Shown here: piece by piece, positions 43,366 through 51,304 of the stretch
Layout of the letters: each line of letters opens with the position of its first letter
How positions within the stretch are numbered: the first letter of the stretch is position 1
DNA from: Desulfoferula mesophila
GTDB lineage: Bacteria; Desulfobacterota; Desulfarculia; Desulfarculales; Desulfarculaceae
Direction of reading: 5' to 3'
Length of the DNA: 64,000 bases
Assembly: GCF_037076455.1 (NCBI RefSeq)
Contig: NZ_AP028679.1
Location: 945,501-1,009,500, forward strand
The notes under the pieces: generated by a model
The model's database searches: none
What the model saw: the letters and a program-made list of their open reading frames with translations, nothing else
Told to the model about the DNA's origin: nothing
Translations under genes and position numbers: made by a program

Positions 43366-44367
43366 ATGCAATCCAAATGGTCGTTCAGCTTAATCGCAAT
43401 TATTGTGGCGTTCATGGTGTTGGCGGCGGTTCCCTGCTTGGCCGCGGGCGACCCTCTGCCTTCCTGGCGGGACGGCGCCGCCAAGCAGGCCATCATCACC
43501 TTTGTGGACAAGGTCACCCGCGAGGGCGGGCCGGATTACGTGGCGCCCCGGGATCGCATCGCTACCTTTGACAACGACGGCACCCTGTGGTCCGAGCAGC
43601 CGATGTACGTGCAGCTGTTTTTCGTCCTGGAGCGGATTAGGGAGTTGGCCCCCCGGCATCCCGAGTGGAAAAACAACCCCGCGGTGCAGGCGGCCCTGGC
43701 CGGCGACAAAGCCAAGCTGATGAAAATGGGGCACAAGGGCATCCTGGAGTTGGCGGCCCTGACCCACGCCGGCATCACCGCCCAGCAGATGCAGGAGCTT
43801 TCCGCCGCCTGGCTGAAGACCGCGCGCAATCCCGTCAAGCACATGCTTTTCGTGCAGATGATCTATCAGCCCATGGTCGAGCTGCTGGCCTACCTAAGGG
43901 ACAACGGCTTCAAGACCTTCATCGTCTCCGGCGGCGGGGTGGACTTCATCCGCGCCTTCTCCCTGCACGCCTACGGCATCCCGTCGTACCAAGTGATCGG
44001 CTCCAGCCTCAAGAGCAAGTTTGAGTTCAAGGACGGCAAGGCCGAAGTGATCAAGCTGCCCGAGATCAACAGCATCGACGACGGCCCGGGCAAGCCGGAG
44101 AACATCGAGTTGCAGATCGGCCAGCGACCCATCATGGCGGTGGGCAACTCCGACGGCGACCTGCCCATGTTGCAATTCGCCGCCTCCGGCACTGGGGCGC
44201 GCCTGATGATGCTGGTGCATCATGACGACGCGACGCGGGAGTTCGCCTACGACCGCAAGTCGGACATGGGGCGTCTGGACAAGGGGCTGGACATGGCCAA
44301 GAAAAACGGCTGGCTCCTCATCAGCATGAAGAACGATTTCGCCCAGGTGTACCCCACGGCCAAATAG
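43366..44367 (+). CDS. Secreted HAD-family phosphatase
   Basis: A 333-residue haloacid-dehalogenase-fold hydrolase, start at ATG 43366 with GCGGAGG upstream. A signal peptide (about 1-27) precedes the catalytic domain. Motif I is Asp69-N-Asp71-GT (FDNDGTLW), motif II VSGGG (FIVSGGGVD), and motif IV GNSDGDLPM. The pattern is phosphoserine-phosphatase-like but the export signal makes a periplasmic phosphatase likely. It lies between two barrel/sulfatase genes, so its substrate may be the same polar compound after or before desulfation. Confidence 0.88.
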   Translation: MQSKWSFSLIAIIVAFMVLAAVPCLAAGDPLPSWRDGAAKQAIITFVDKVTREGGPDYVAPRDRIATFDNDGTLWSEQPMYVQLFFVLERIRELAPRHPEWKNNPAVQAALAGDKAKLMKMGHKGILELAALTHAGITAQQMQELSAAWLKTARNPVKHMLFVQMIYQPMVELLAYLRDNGFKTFIVSGGGVDFIRAFSLHAYGIPSYQVIGSSLKSKFEFKDGKAEVIKLPEINSIDDGPGKPENIELQIGQRPIMAVGNSDGDLPMLQFAASGTGARLMMLVHHDDATREFAYDRKSDMGRLDKGLDMAKKNGWLLISMKNDFAQVYPTAK

Positions 44368-44425
44368 TAGTAGCATGAGGGCGGGGTTGCTTGCGCAAGG
44401 GTTGTAAGGGCACGAGGAGGCCGTT

Positions 44426-46783
44426 TTGAGCCGTAGAATACACCGGGCGGTTGTCTTGGTCGGGTTGCTGGCGTCCACCGTGGTCTTGGGCTGGGGCGTC
44501 TGTCCGGCCAAGCAGGCCGCCATCCTCTCCCAAGGGGCCTACACCGGCAGCCAGAGCTGCCGCGAGTGTCACGAGCGGTTCTACCAGCTCTGGGCGCCTT
44601 CCCATCACGGCACGGCCATGCAGGACTACAGCGACGCCTTTGCCGCCAAGAACCTTACACCCCAACCGGCCCCCCTGGTCATCCTCAAGGCGAGCTACCA
44701 AGCCCAAATAGGCCCCGGCCAGGGGTGGGTGTTGGAAAAGACCGCCCAAGGCGAGAAGCGCTATTCCATCAAGCACGCTCTGGGCGGCAAGAACATCTTC
44801 TACTTCCTGACGCCCATGGACAAGGGGCGCCTGCAGACCCTGCCGGTGGCCTACGACCTCAACAAGAAGGCCTGGTTCGATACGGCCAAGAGCGGCATCC
44901 GCCACGCCGGCGACCAGCCGGTGGACTGGCGCGATTCCTCCTACACTTTCAACACCTCCTGCCACGGTTGCCACGTCAGCCAGTATTCCCTGAACTACGA
45001 CCCCGAGACCCGCGCCTACCACACCACCTGGAAGGAGCCGGGCATCAACTGCGAAACCTGCCACGGGCCGGGCGAGGCCCACGTGAAGGTTTGCCAGGCG
45101 GCCCCCAAGGGCACGGTGCCCAAGGATCTGGAGATTACCCGGGGCGGCCGCGACTTCACTCCCGAGCAGAACAACGCCACCTGCTCCACCTGCCACGCCA
45201 AGGCGGTTCCCCTCACCCAGAGCTTCATGCCGGGCGACAACTTCTGGGACCACTACGACCTGGCGCTTTTCGAGCACAGCGACTATTACCCCGACGGCCG
45301 GGATCTGGGCGAAAACTACACCTTTACCTCCGCCCTGATGAGCCCCTGCGTAATAGCCGGCAAGCTGGGCTGCACCCATTGCCACACCTCCAGCGGGCGT
45401 TTCCGCCAAAAGAAGGACCCCAACCAGGCCTGCCTGCCCTGTCACGCCGAACGGGTGAAGGAAGCCGCCGCCCACAGCCGCCATAAGGCCGGCACGCCGG
45501 GCAGCCAGTGCATCTCCTGCCACATGCCCATGACCAGCTTCGCGGGCATGCACCGCAGCGACCACTCCATGCTGCCGCCCACCCCGGCGGCCACGCTCAA
45601 GTTCAAATCGCCCAACGCCTGCAATATGTGCCACAAGGACAAGGACGCGGCCTGGGCCGATGCCAAGGTGCGCGCCTGGCACAAGGACGACTACCAGGCG
45701 CCGGTGCTGCGCCGGGCCGCCCTCGTTAAGGCGGCGCGCCAGCGGGACTGGTCGCGCCTGCCAGAGATCCTGGCCTATATAAACAGCCCGCAGCGGGACG
45801 CGGTGTTCTCCGCTTCCCTGGTCCGCCTGCTCGTGGCCTGCCCGGACCAGAGCAAGTGGCCGGTGTTGCTCAAGGCGGCAACGGACCCCTCGCCCCTGGT
45901 GCGCTCCTCGGCCCTGGCCGCCTTGGCCGACTACCGCACCGCTCCGGCGGCCCAGGTGCTCTTCCAGGCCCTGGACGACCCGCGCCGCCTGGTGCGCATC
46001 CGCGCCGCCCAGAGCCTGACCAGCTACCGGATGGCAAGCCTCCCGCCGGAGCGGGAAAAGGCCCTGAACGCCGCGACCCAGGAGTTGCTGGCCTCCCTGA
46101 TGGCCCGGCCCGATACCTGGCACGCCTATTACAACCTGGGCAACTACTACCTGGAGCGCGGCGTGACCCACAAGGCCGTGCCCGCCTACCAGGAGGCCCT
46201 GGCCCTGGAGCCGCAAGCCCTGGTCCCCAGGGTCAACCTGGCCATGGCCTACATCCGCCAGGGGGACGCCCAACAAGCCAAGGCGCAGCTTGCCAAGGCC
46301 TTGGAAATATCCCCGGACAGCGCGGCGGCCAACTTCAACATGGGCCTGTTGCAAGCCGAGGAGGGCAGCACCCAAAAGGCGGAGCGGTCGCTGCGCGCCG
46401 CCCTGAAGGCCGATCCCCAGATGGCCCAGGCGGCCTACAACCTGGGTTTGCTGGTGTACAAGCGCGATCCCAAACAGGGCCTGGAGTTCTGCCGCAAGGC
46501 CTACGAGCTGCAACCCAACCCCCGCTACGGCTACACCCTGGCCTTTCTCCAGCAGCAAAACGGCGATCGCCGGGGCGCGGCCGAGGTGCTCGATTCGCTC
46601 ACCCGGCGCTGGCCGACCTATGCCGACGCCTATTTGCTGTGGGCGGACATGCTGAGCAAGTCCGGCGAGTTCCCGGCCGCCCGGCAGGTGGTGCAAAAGG
46701 CGCTGGAGCACAAGGGGATGTCGCCCGGCGACCAGAGGAGGCTGCAGGCCATGGCCGCCCGGCTGAATCAGGGGAGCAAATAG
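44426..46783 (+). CDS. Octahaem cytochrome c fused to HEAT and TPR repeats
   Basis: A 785-residue exported protein starting at TTG with GAGGAGG six bases upstream. The first 26 residues are a signal/anchor. Eight CXXCH haem sites occur at Cys45, 179, 209, 253, 316, 336, 362 and 399 (first Cys of each), in a cytochrome c554-like part. HEAT-like repeats cover about 430-560 and TPR repeats about 570-785 (WHAYYNLGNYYLERG, AAFNMGLLQ-type units). The repeats probably hold a partner while the haems move electrons. Electron source and acceptor are unknown; the cluster's sulfatases and phosphatase do not need electrons, which makes its presence notable. Confidence 0.9.
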   Translation: MSRRIHRAVVLVGLLASTVVLGWGVCPAKQAAILSQGAYTGSQSCRECHERFYQLWAPSHHGTAMQDYSDAFAAKNLTPQPAPLVILKASYQAQIGPGQGWVLEKTAQGEKRYSIKHALGGKNIFYFLTPMDKGRLQTLPVAYDLNKKAWFDTAKSGIRHAGDQPVDWRDSSYTFNTSCHGCHVSQYSLNYDPETRAYHTTWKEPGINCETCHGPGEAHVKVCQAAPKGTVPKDLEITRGGRDFTPEQNNATCSTCHAKAVPLTQSFMPGDNFWDHYDLALFEHSDYYPDGRDLGENYTFTSALMSPCVIAGKLGCTHCHTSSGRFRQKKDPNQACLPCHAERVKEAAAHSRHKAGTPGSQCISCHMPMTSFAGMHRSDHSMLPPTPAATLKFKSPNACNMCHKDKDAAWADAKVRAWHKDDYQAPVLRRAALVKAARQRDWSRLPEILAYINSPQRDAVFSASLVRLLVACPDQSKWPVLLKAATDPSPLVRSSALAALADYRTAPAAQVLFQALDDPRRLVRIRAAQSLTSYRMASLPPEREKALNAATQELLASLMARPDTWHAYYNLGNYYLERGVTHKAVPAYQEALALEPQALVPRVNLAMAYIRQGDAQQAKAQLAKALEISPDSAAANFNMGLLQAEEGSTQKAERSLRAALKADPQMAQAAYNLGLLVYKRDPKQGLEFCRKAYELQPNPRYGYTLAFLQQQNGDRRGAAEVLDSLTRRWPTYADAYLLWADMLSKSGEFPAARQVVQKALEHKGMSPGDQRRLQAMAARLNQGSK

Positions 46784-47211
46784 CCGGATCGCCTCGGGCC
46801 TGCCCGGCCGGGGCAGGTCCCGCCGCGTGAGGTCCTGGCGGTTGCCACCGCGGTCCCTGTACTGGCGCAAAACCGGCCTCCAGCGGCGGTTCATGGCGCT
46901 TTGGGGGCGAAAAATTTCCAGCCCATATTCTCGCCCGGCCGGACCCAGGCCTCGTTTCATGGCCAGGTGCGGGTAATTACGAGGGAAACCTCCCGGCGCT
47001 TACGGCGGTCAAGGCTGCTCCCAGAATCAATGCGCCCAACATTCCTCTTGCTAGTGATCCATAAAATTAATTAGGCTCGTTACACAATCATGAGGGGCCC
47101 AGGGCTGTGGGTTTCCTGTCCTCAGCCCTCCCCCCGCATAACTTGGCGAGTCCCCTGATCCCAGATTATTGAAAACCGAATAGACGAACCTGCTCATAGG
47201 GAGAACATGTA
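46784..47211. other. Intergenic region inside the exported cluster
   Basis: The 428 bases hold no credible gene. A short hairpin CCTGCCC-GGCCG-GGGCAGG at 46799-46817 follows the cytochrome gene. The stretch at 47055-47100 is AT-rich and may hold the promoter for the second barrel gene; I see no convincing -35/-10 pair. Confidence 0.6.
46799..46817 (+). terminator. Short hairpin after the octahaem gene
   Basis: Seven-base perfect arms CCTGCCC and GGGCAGG with a five-base loop. No T-tract follows. Confidence 0.4.
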
Positions 47212-48078
47212 ATGTCTCGCATGCTGGTAAAAACTGGTGTGGTGTTGTGGTTTGCGCTCCTGGCGGTGGTGTTGGCCGGGCCCGCGGGGGCCGAGGAAAA
47301 AGCGGCCCCCCACGAACAAATGAGTCTGGACCAGGTCTCCAATGAACTCAACAACCCCCTGACCTCTTTGTGGAGCATCAACAACGAGTTCGATTTTCAG
47401 TATTACGGAGGCGACGCGGGCGGTGATGAACTGCAGGCGGTGTGGCAGTTCAGACCGGTGATGCCAGTGGACCTGGGCAACAACTGGATCTACGTGAACC
47501 GCCCCACCATCCCCGTGGTTTTCCAACAGCCTTATTTCAACACAAGCTCCTTCAGCTGGGACGAGGATTCCGGCCTGGGCGACATTCAGTATTTGGGCCT
47601 CATCGGCAAGAGTCTGCCCAACGGCGTTGTGTGGGCCGGAGGCTTCACCTCCAGCTTCCCCAGCGCCAGCCCCAGCGTCTTGGGTTCCGGCAAGTGGTCG
47701 GTGGGCCCGGCCTTCGCGGTGGCCACCTTGCAGAAAAAATACGTCCTGGGGGCCCTGTACCAGCAATGGTGGTCCGTGGCCGGCCAGGAGGATCGCGACA
47801 ACGTCAATTTTTCGGCCCTGCAGGTGTTTTATTTCCTGAACTTCGCGAACGGCTGGCAGGTGGGCGGCTCCCCGGTCCTGAGCGCCAACTGGATGGCCGA
47901 CTCGGACAACCGCTACAACGTGCCAGTGGGCCTGGGAGTCTTCAAAACCCTGCGCTTGGGCAGGCTGCCGGTGCGTATCGGCGTGGAATACGATTACAGC
48001 GTGGTGCAGGAGGACACCTGGGGGCGGGACTATCTGATCAAATTCGTCATAACTCCGGTCATACCGTCGCTTTTCTAG
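47212..48078 (+). CDS. Secreted beta-barrel outer-membrane protein candidate, second
   Basis: A 288-residue exported protein: signal peptide with cleavage near GAE (residue 27), then alternating strands (FRPVMPVDLGNNWIYVNRP, GLGDIQYLGLIGKSL, KWSVGPAFAVATLQKKYVL) and a terminal strand ending VITPVIPSLF, whose last residue is the aromatic expected for barrel assembly. Plan and order match the protein at 42401, so they are probably paralogues, each next to a sulfatase. Confidence 0.75.
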   Translation: MSRMLVKTGVVLWFALLAVVLAGPAGAEEKAAPHEQMSLDQVSNELNNPLTSLWSINNEFDFQYYGGDAGGDELQAVWQFRPVMPVDLGNNWIYVNRPTIPVVFQQPYFNTSSFSWDEDSGLGDIQYLGLIGKSLPNGVVWAGGFTSSFPSASPSVLGSGKWSVGPAFAVATLQKKYVLGALYQQWWSVAGQEDRDNVNFSALQVFYFLNFANGWQVGGSPVLSANWMADSDNRYNVPVGLGVFKTLRLGRLPVRIGVEYDYSVVQEDTWGRDYLIKFVITPVIPSLF

Positions 48079-48165
48079 GACTTCAAGAGAATTTTCCTGA
48101 ATAGCGATCTGCTTGAATGCGCCAGGGAGGCCCTTGGCTTCCCCGGCGGTGTAAGGAGATAGGGT

Positions 48166-49869
48166 ATGGCAAGCAAGCTCTGCTTCGCTCTCGAGGTGCG
48201 CAAATTGTTGGCCTCCGGACTCATGGCCGCCATGATCCTGTGCCTGCCATCCGCTGCGCCGCGGGCGGCGGATATCACCCGGGGATCGGTTACCGGCCAG
48301 GCCACGGCCAAGGGATACGACCACCCCAACCAGTACCTGCACATTCGCCCGGTACCCATCGCGCCCAACATGGAGCCGGTGATTTCTCATCCCGCCCAGG
48401 ACCAGCAGGCCCGCCAAAAGTTGGCCGCGCTGGAGAAACGCTTCGGCAAGAAGCCCAACATCCTCATATTCCTGCTGGACGACGTGGGCTGGCTGGACCC
48501 GGGCTTCAACGGAGGTGGCGAGGCGGTGGGCAACCCCACCCCGGTGATGGACCGCCTGGCCCATGGGGGCCTGGTCCTTACCTCCGCCTATTCCACCCCC
48601 AGTTGCTCGCCCACCCGGGCCACCATCCACACCGGCCAGACCCCCCTGCACCACGGCCTGCTCAGGCCGCCCATGTACGGCGAGGCGGGGGGCCTGGACG
48701 GGGCCGCCACCTTCCCCATGGCCCTGCAAAAGCTGGGCTATGTGACCCAGGGGGTGGGCAAATGGCACATGGGGGAAAACCAGGGCTCCCTGCCTCAAAA
48801 CGTGGGCTATGATGATTTCTACGGCTTTTTGAGCGTCTCGGACGCCTACACCGAGTGGCGGGACCAGTACTTCAACCCCGAGATCGCCCTAAGCCCCGGG
48901 CGTACCGCGGCCATGCAAAAGATGCCTTTTAACCACAACAACGTGCACTGCACCCAGTCCGACAAGGCCAAGTGCGTGGACGTATACGAAGTGAACCTGA
49001 CCACCATCAAGAACCTGGACCAGGACTGGGCGGCCTACAGCGAAAAGTTCATTCGCAAGATGGCGGGGAGCAAGCAGCCCTTCTTCCTCTATCACGCCAC
49101 CCGGGCCGCTCATTTCGACAATTACCCCAACGACGTCTACGCCGGCAAGTCGCCGGCCCGCACCGTTTACAGCGACGCCCTGGTGGAGGTGGACGACATC
49201 CTGGGCCGCCTGGTCAAGGCGCTGGAAGAGACCGGGCAGCTGGAAAACACCCTCATATTCTTCACTTCGGACAACGGCCCCGAGTGCGAGGTGCCTCCCC
49301 ACGGCCGCACCCCCTTCCGGGGTTGCAAGGGCTCCAGTTGGGAAGGTGGGGTCCGGGTGCCGACCTTTGCCTATTGGAAGGGCGTGATCGTCCCGCGCCG
49401 TTCCGATGGCCTGTTCGACCTGGCCGACCTGTTCAACACCGCCATCTCCCTGGCTGGAGCCCCGGGGGCCCAGGCCGCCAAGTACGTGCCCAAAACCCAC
49501 TACATCGACGGCATCGACCAGGCCAGCTTCCTTCTGGCCGACCAGGGCCAGTCCAACCGGCGCAGCCGCATCTACACCATGAACCAATTCCTCTCCGGCA
49601 TCCGCATCGACGAGTTCAAGTTCAACACCGTGGTGCAGTTGGAGCAGGGCATCTTCCAGCGGGGCTACACCGGGGGATTCAGCGGGGCCATGGTGACCTC
49701 CACCGGCGGGGTGGCGATGATCAACCTGTATACCGACCCCAAGGAGGACGTGAGCGTGGGCATCCGTCACATCCCCGTGGATGTGCTTTTGGAAGCCGAG
49801 GGGAACCGCTACCGGGAGGTGCTAAAAAAGTACCCCCCAGTGACCAAGATCGGCTTCGGCCAAAACTAG
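48166..49869 (+). CDS. Secreted sulfatase (formylglycine-dependent), second
   Basis: A 567-residue sulfatase. After a signal peptide (about 1-35) there is an extra 60-residue linker before the catalytic domain. Asp105-Asp106 bind calcium and the maturation motif is Cys147-SPTR151. KWHMGE, the SDNGPEC segment and FRGCKGSSWEGGVRVP are typical. It differs from the first sulfatase across the whole chain, so substrates may differ. A short degenerate fragment of the cytochrome/TPR gene begins four bases after its stop. Confidence 0.93.
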   Translation: MASKLCFALEVRKLLASGLMAAMILCLPSAAPRAADITRGSVTGQATAKGYDHPNQYLHIRPVPIAPNMEPVISHPAQDQQARQKLAALEKRFGKKPNILIFLLDDVGWLDPGFNGGGEAVGNPTPVMDRLAHGGLVLTSAYSTPSCSPTRATIHTGQTPLHHGLLRPPMYGEAGGLDGAATFPMALQKLGYVTQGVGKWHMGENQGSLPQNVGYDDFYGFLSVSDAYTEWRDQYFNPEIALSPGRTAAMQKMPFNHNNVHCTQSDKAKCVDVYEVNLTTIKNLDQDWAAYSEKFIRKMAGSKQPFFLYHATRAAHFDNYPNDVYAGKSPARTVYSDALVEVDDILGRLVKALEETGQLENTLIFFTSDNGPECEVPPHGRTPFRGCKGSSWEGGVRVPTFAYWKGVIVPRRSDGLFDLADLFNTAISLAGAPGAQAAKYVPKTHYIDGIDQASFLLADQGQSNRRSRIYTMNQFLSGIRIDEFKFNTVVQLEQGIFQRGYTGGFSGAMVTSTGGVAMINLYTDPKEDVSVGIRHIPVDVLLEAEGNRYREVLKKYPPVTKIGFGQN

Positions 49870-49872
49870 GTC

Positions 49873-49977
49873 ATGGGTGCACGCTGGCCAAAGGTGCTAG
49901 AGCAGAAAGGGATGTCGCCCGGCGGCCAAAGGAGGCCGCAAGCCATGGCCAACAAGCTGGGCCAGCCGGGCAAGTAA
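49873..49977 (+). pseudogene. 3' remnant of a second octahaem/TPR gene
   Basis: The 34-codon frame ends KVLEQKGMSPGGQRRPQAMA and then NKLGQPGK, a clear match to the end of the protein at 44426-46783, which reads KALEHKGMSPGDQRRLQAMA then ARLNQGSK. The bases agree closely too (around 46700-46783). The rest of the gene is gone. So this side of the cluster once carried its own copy behind the second sulfatase, or the tail was copied here. Confidence 0.8.
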
Positions 49978-50053
49978 TCATTGCCGGCGACCCGCCTTGG
50001 CCCAGTACTTGGCCAGGGCTGGCGTCCGCAAGCATTCGGATCCCAAGCTGGAA

Positions 50054-50087
50054 AAAAGGGGTTGGCCGAGACCGGCTAACCCCTTTT
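50054..50087. terminator. Bidirectional intrinsic terminator
   Basis: Arms AAAAGGGGTT and AACCCCTTTT with inner GGCC pairing sit between convergent transcripts. T-rich ends on both strands make it work both ways. Confidence 0.85.
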
Positions 50088-50120
50088 AATTATAGTAGGT
50101 AACGCTGAGCCCTCTAAGCC

Positions 50121-51047
50121 TCAATATTTTTGAGCCTGGCAGGCCTCGCCGGCTTCGCGCCACAAGGCCCAGAAGCTTTCCGGGTCGGCCAGCAAATAGT
50201 CGCGCATGGGCCTGCACTTGACGCGGAAAATATGGAAACGCGGGCTGGGCAGGCGCAGGGGGCACAGCGTTTCGAAGTTGGCCATGCCTTTGACCACCAT
50301 CAAATCGGCGCGGCCCACCAGGTCCTTGAACTCCTGTGACGCCCGCTCCCATTCCACCCCGGCGCCATCCACCCCGGTGTCCGCCAAATTAGGGAACATC
50401 GGCATCAGCCCGGAGGCCTGCAGATCTGGCCGGGTCAGGTCGTTGAGGGCGGGCCCTCCCTTCACCACCAGGAACACCCGCTCAAAATGACGGCTGAGAT
50501 GCCGGTACAGCGGCAGGTCGAAGAAAATCTCGCCGGCATTGTCGGTGAGATAAAGCGCCGTTCGGTGCCTGGTGGCCAGGAACCGCTCCAGCCGGGGGAT
50601 ATCGTCATGCTGCATGTCCACCCCGGCGGCAAGGACGCGCTCCACCTCGGCCATGGCCTCCTGCGGGGGCTTGAAAAAGTCCAGGCTGTTGCCCAAGGCG
50701 GCCAGCTTGACCAGGGAGGTCAAGTCCGCGCCGATCATTTTTTGCGCCCGGGCGGCGGCTCGCCTCCCGGTGGCTTGCTCCTGGGCCTTGAAGTTGCGGT
50801 AGGGGTCATGCACCCCGGTTTCCCGGCGGATGCCGCGCAGAATGCGGTTGGCCACTTCCGGCGAGGACAGGAGAGTGCCTGCGCTTTGGGCCATGGCCGC
50901 TCGCGCCGCCTGCTGGGCCCGGCGTAGCAATTCAGGGTCGCCTCCGGCGGCGAATTCCGCGGCGGTCGTGGTCAGATCTTCCAGGCACTGCCGGCACTGG
51001 GGAAAGGGCTTGAGCAGCCGGCCTTGTATAAAGGGTGAGGCTATCAT
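50121..51047 (-). CDS. DUF89/ARMT1-family metal-dependent phosphatase
   Basis: A 308-residue protein of the damage-control phosphatase family. Diagnostic pieces are the N-terminal CRQC pair, LTDNAGEIFFDLPLY, VVKGGPALNDLT, VVKGMANFETL and VKCRPM. These bind a divalent metal and a phosphorylated ligand; family members clear damaged sugar phosphates or related metabolites. It overlaps the upstream DUF2080-like gene by four bases. Confidence 0.87.
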   Translation of the reverse strand: MIASPFIQGRLLKPFPQCRQCLEDLTTTAAEFAAGGDPELLRRAQQAARAAMAQSAGTLLSSPEVANRILRGIRRETGVHDPYRNFKAQEQATGRRAAARAQKMIGADLTSLVKLAALGNSLDFFKPPQEAMAEVERVLAAGVDMQHDDIPRLERFLATRHRTALYLTDNAGEIFFDLPLYRHLSRHFERVFLVVKGGPALNDLTRPDLQASGLMPMFPNLADTGVDGAGVEWERASQEFKDLVGRADLMVVKGMANFETLCPLRLPSPRFHIFRVKCRPMRDYLLADPESFWALWREAGEACQAQKY

Positions 51048-51235
51048 GCCGCCTCTCGAGCAAGCCGGATTATCTTGACGCGCTTACCGAGCCATTTCAC
51101 GGGCAGGTAGACCCTGCCGCTTTTGCCGCTGGCGGTCACCTGCTTCTCCACGACCTCCAGGCCGTAAAGTTCGAAACGAACCGAATTTCCTTCGCGGCGC
51201 TCGGCCACGCGCTTGGATTTTTTCGGTTTCGACAA
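51044..51235 (-). CDS. Small DUF2080-like protein
   Basis: A 63-residue basic protein starting at TTG with GGGGAG upstream. KQVTASGKSGRVYLPVKWLGK followed by RVKIIRL is the pattern of DUF2080, often described as transposon-associated and similar to an AbrB-like swapped hairpin. No transposon is seen nearby. Quoted core: SGKSGRVYLPVKWLGKRVK. The ATGA overlap couples it to the DUF89 phosphatase. Confidence 0.7.
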   Translation of the reverse strand: MSKPKKSKRVAERREGNSVRFELYGLEVVEKQVTASGKSGRVYLPVKWLGKRVKIIRLAREAA

Positions 51236-51268
51236 TGGGCTCCCCTGTGCCGCCGAGGTCTTGGACCG

Positions 51269-51293
51269 GGCCCCGTCCCGAGGGGACGGGGCC
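51269..51293 (-). terminator. Hairpin at the end of the aromatic operon
   Basis: Perfect 11-base arms GGCCCCGTCCC and GGGACGGGGCC with a three-base loop, between the large-subunit stop (51305) and the DUF2080-like start. No T-tract. Confidence 0.55.
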
Positions 51294-51304
51294 GCGGCCG
51301 GGTA

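Noticed and set aside
44321-46960. 879-codon minus-strand open frame opposite the octahaem gene
   Set aside because: Eight CXXCH sites and repeats on the plus strand leave no doubt which strand is coding.
51044-51235. Insertion sequence remnant around the DUF2080-like gene
   Set aside because: No transposase frame, terminal inverted repeats or target duplication could be found nearby.
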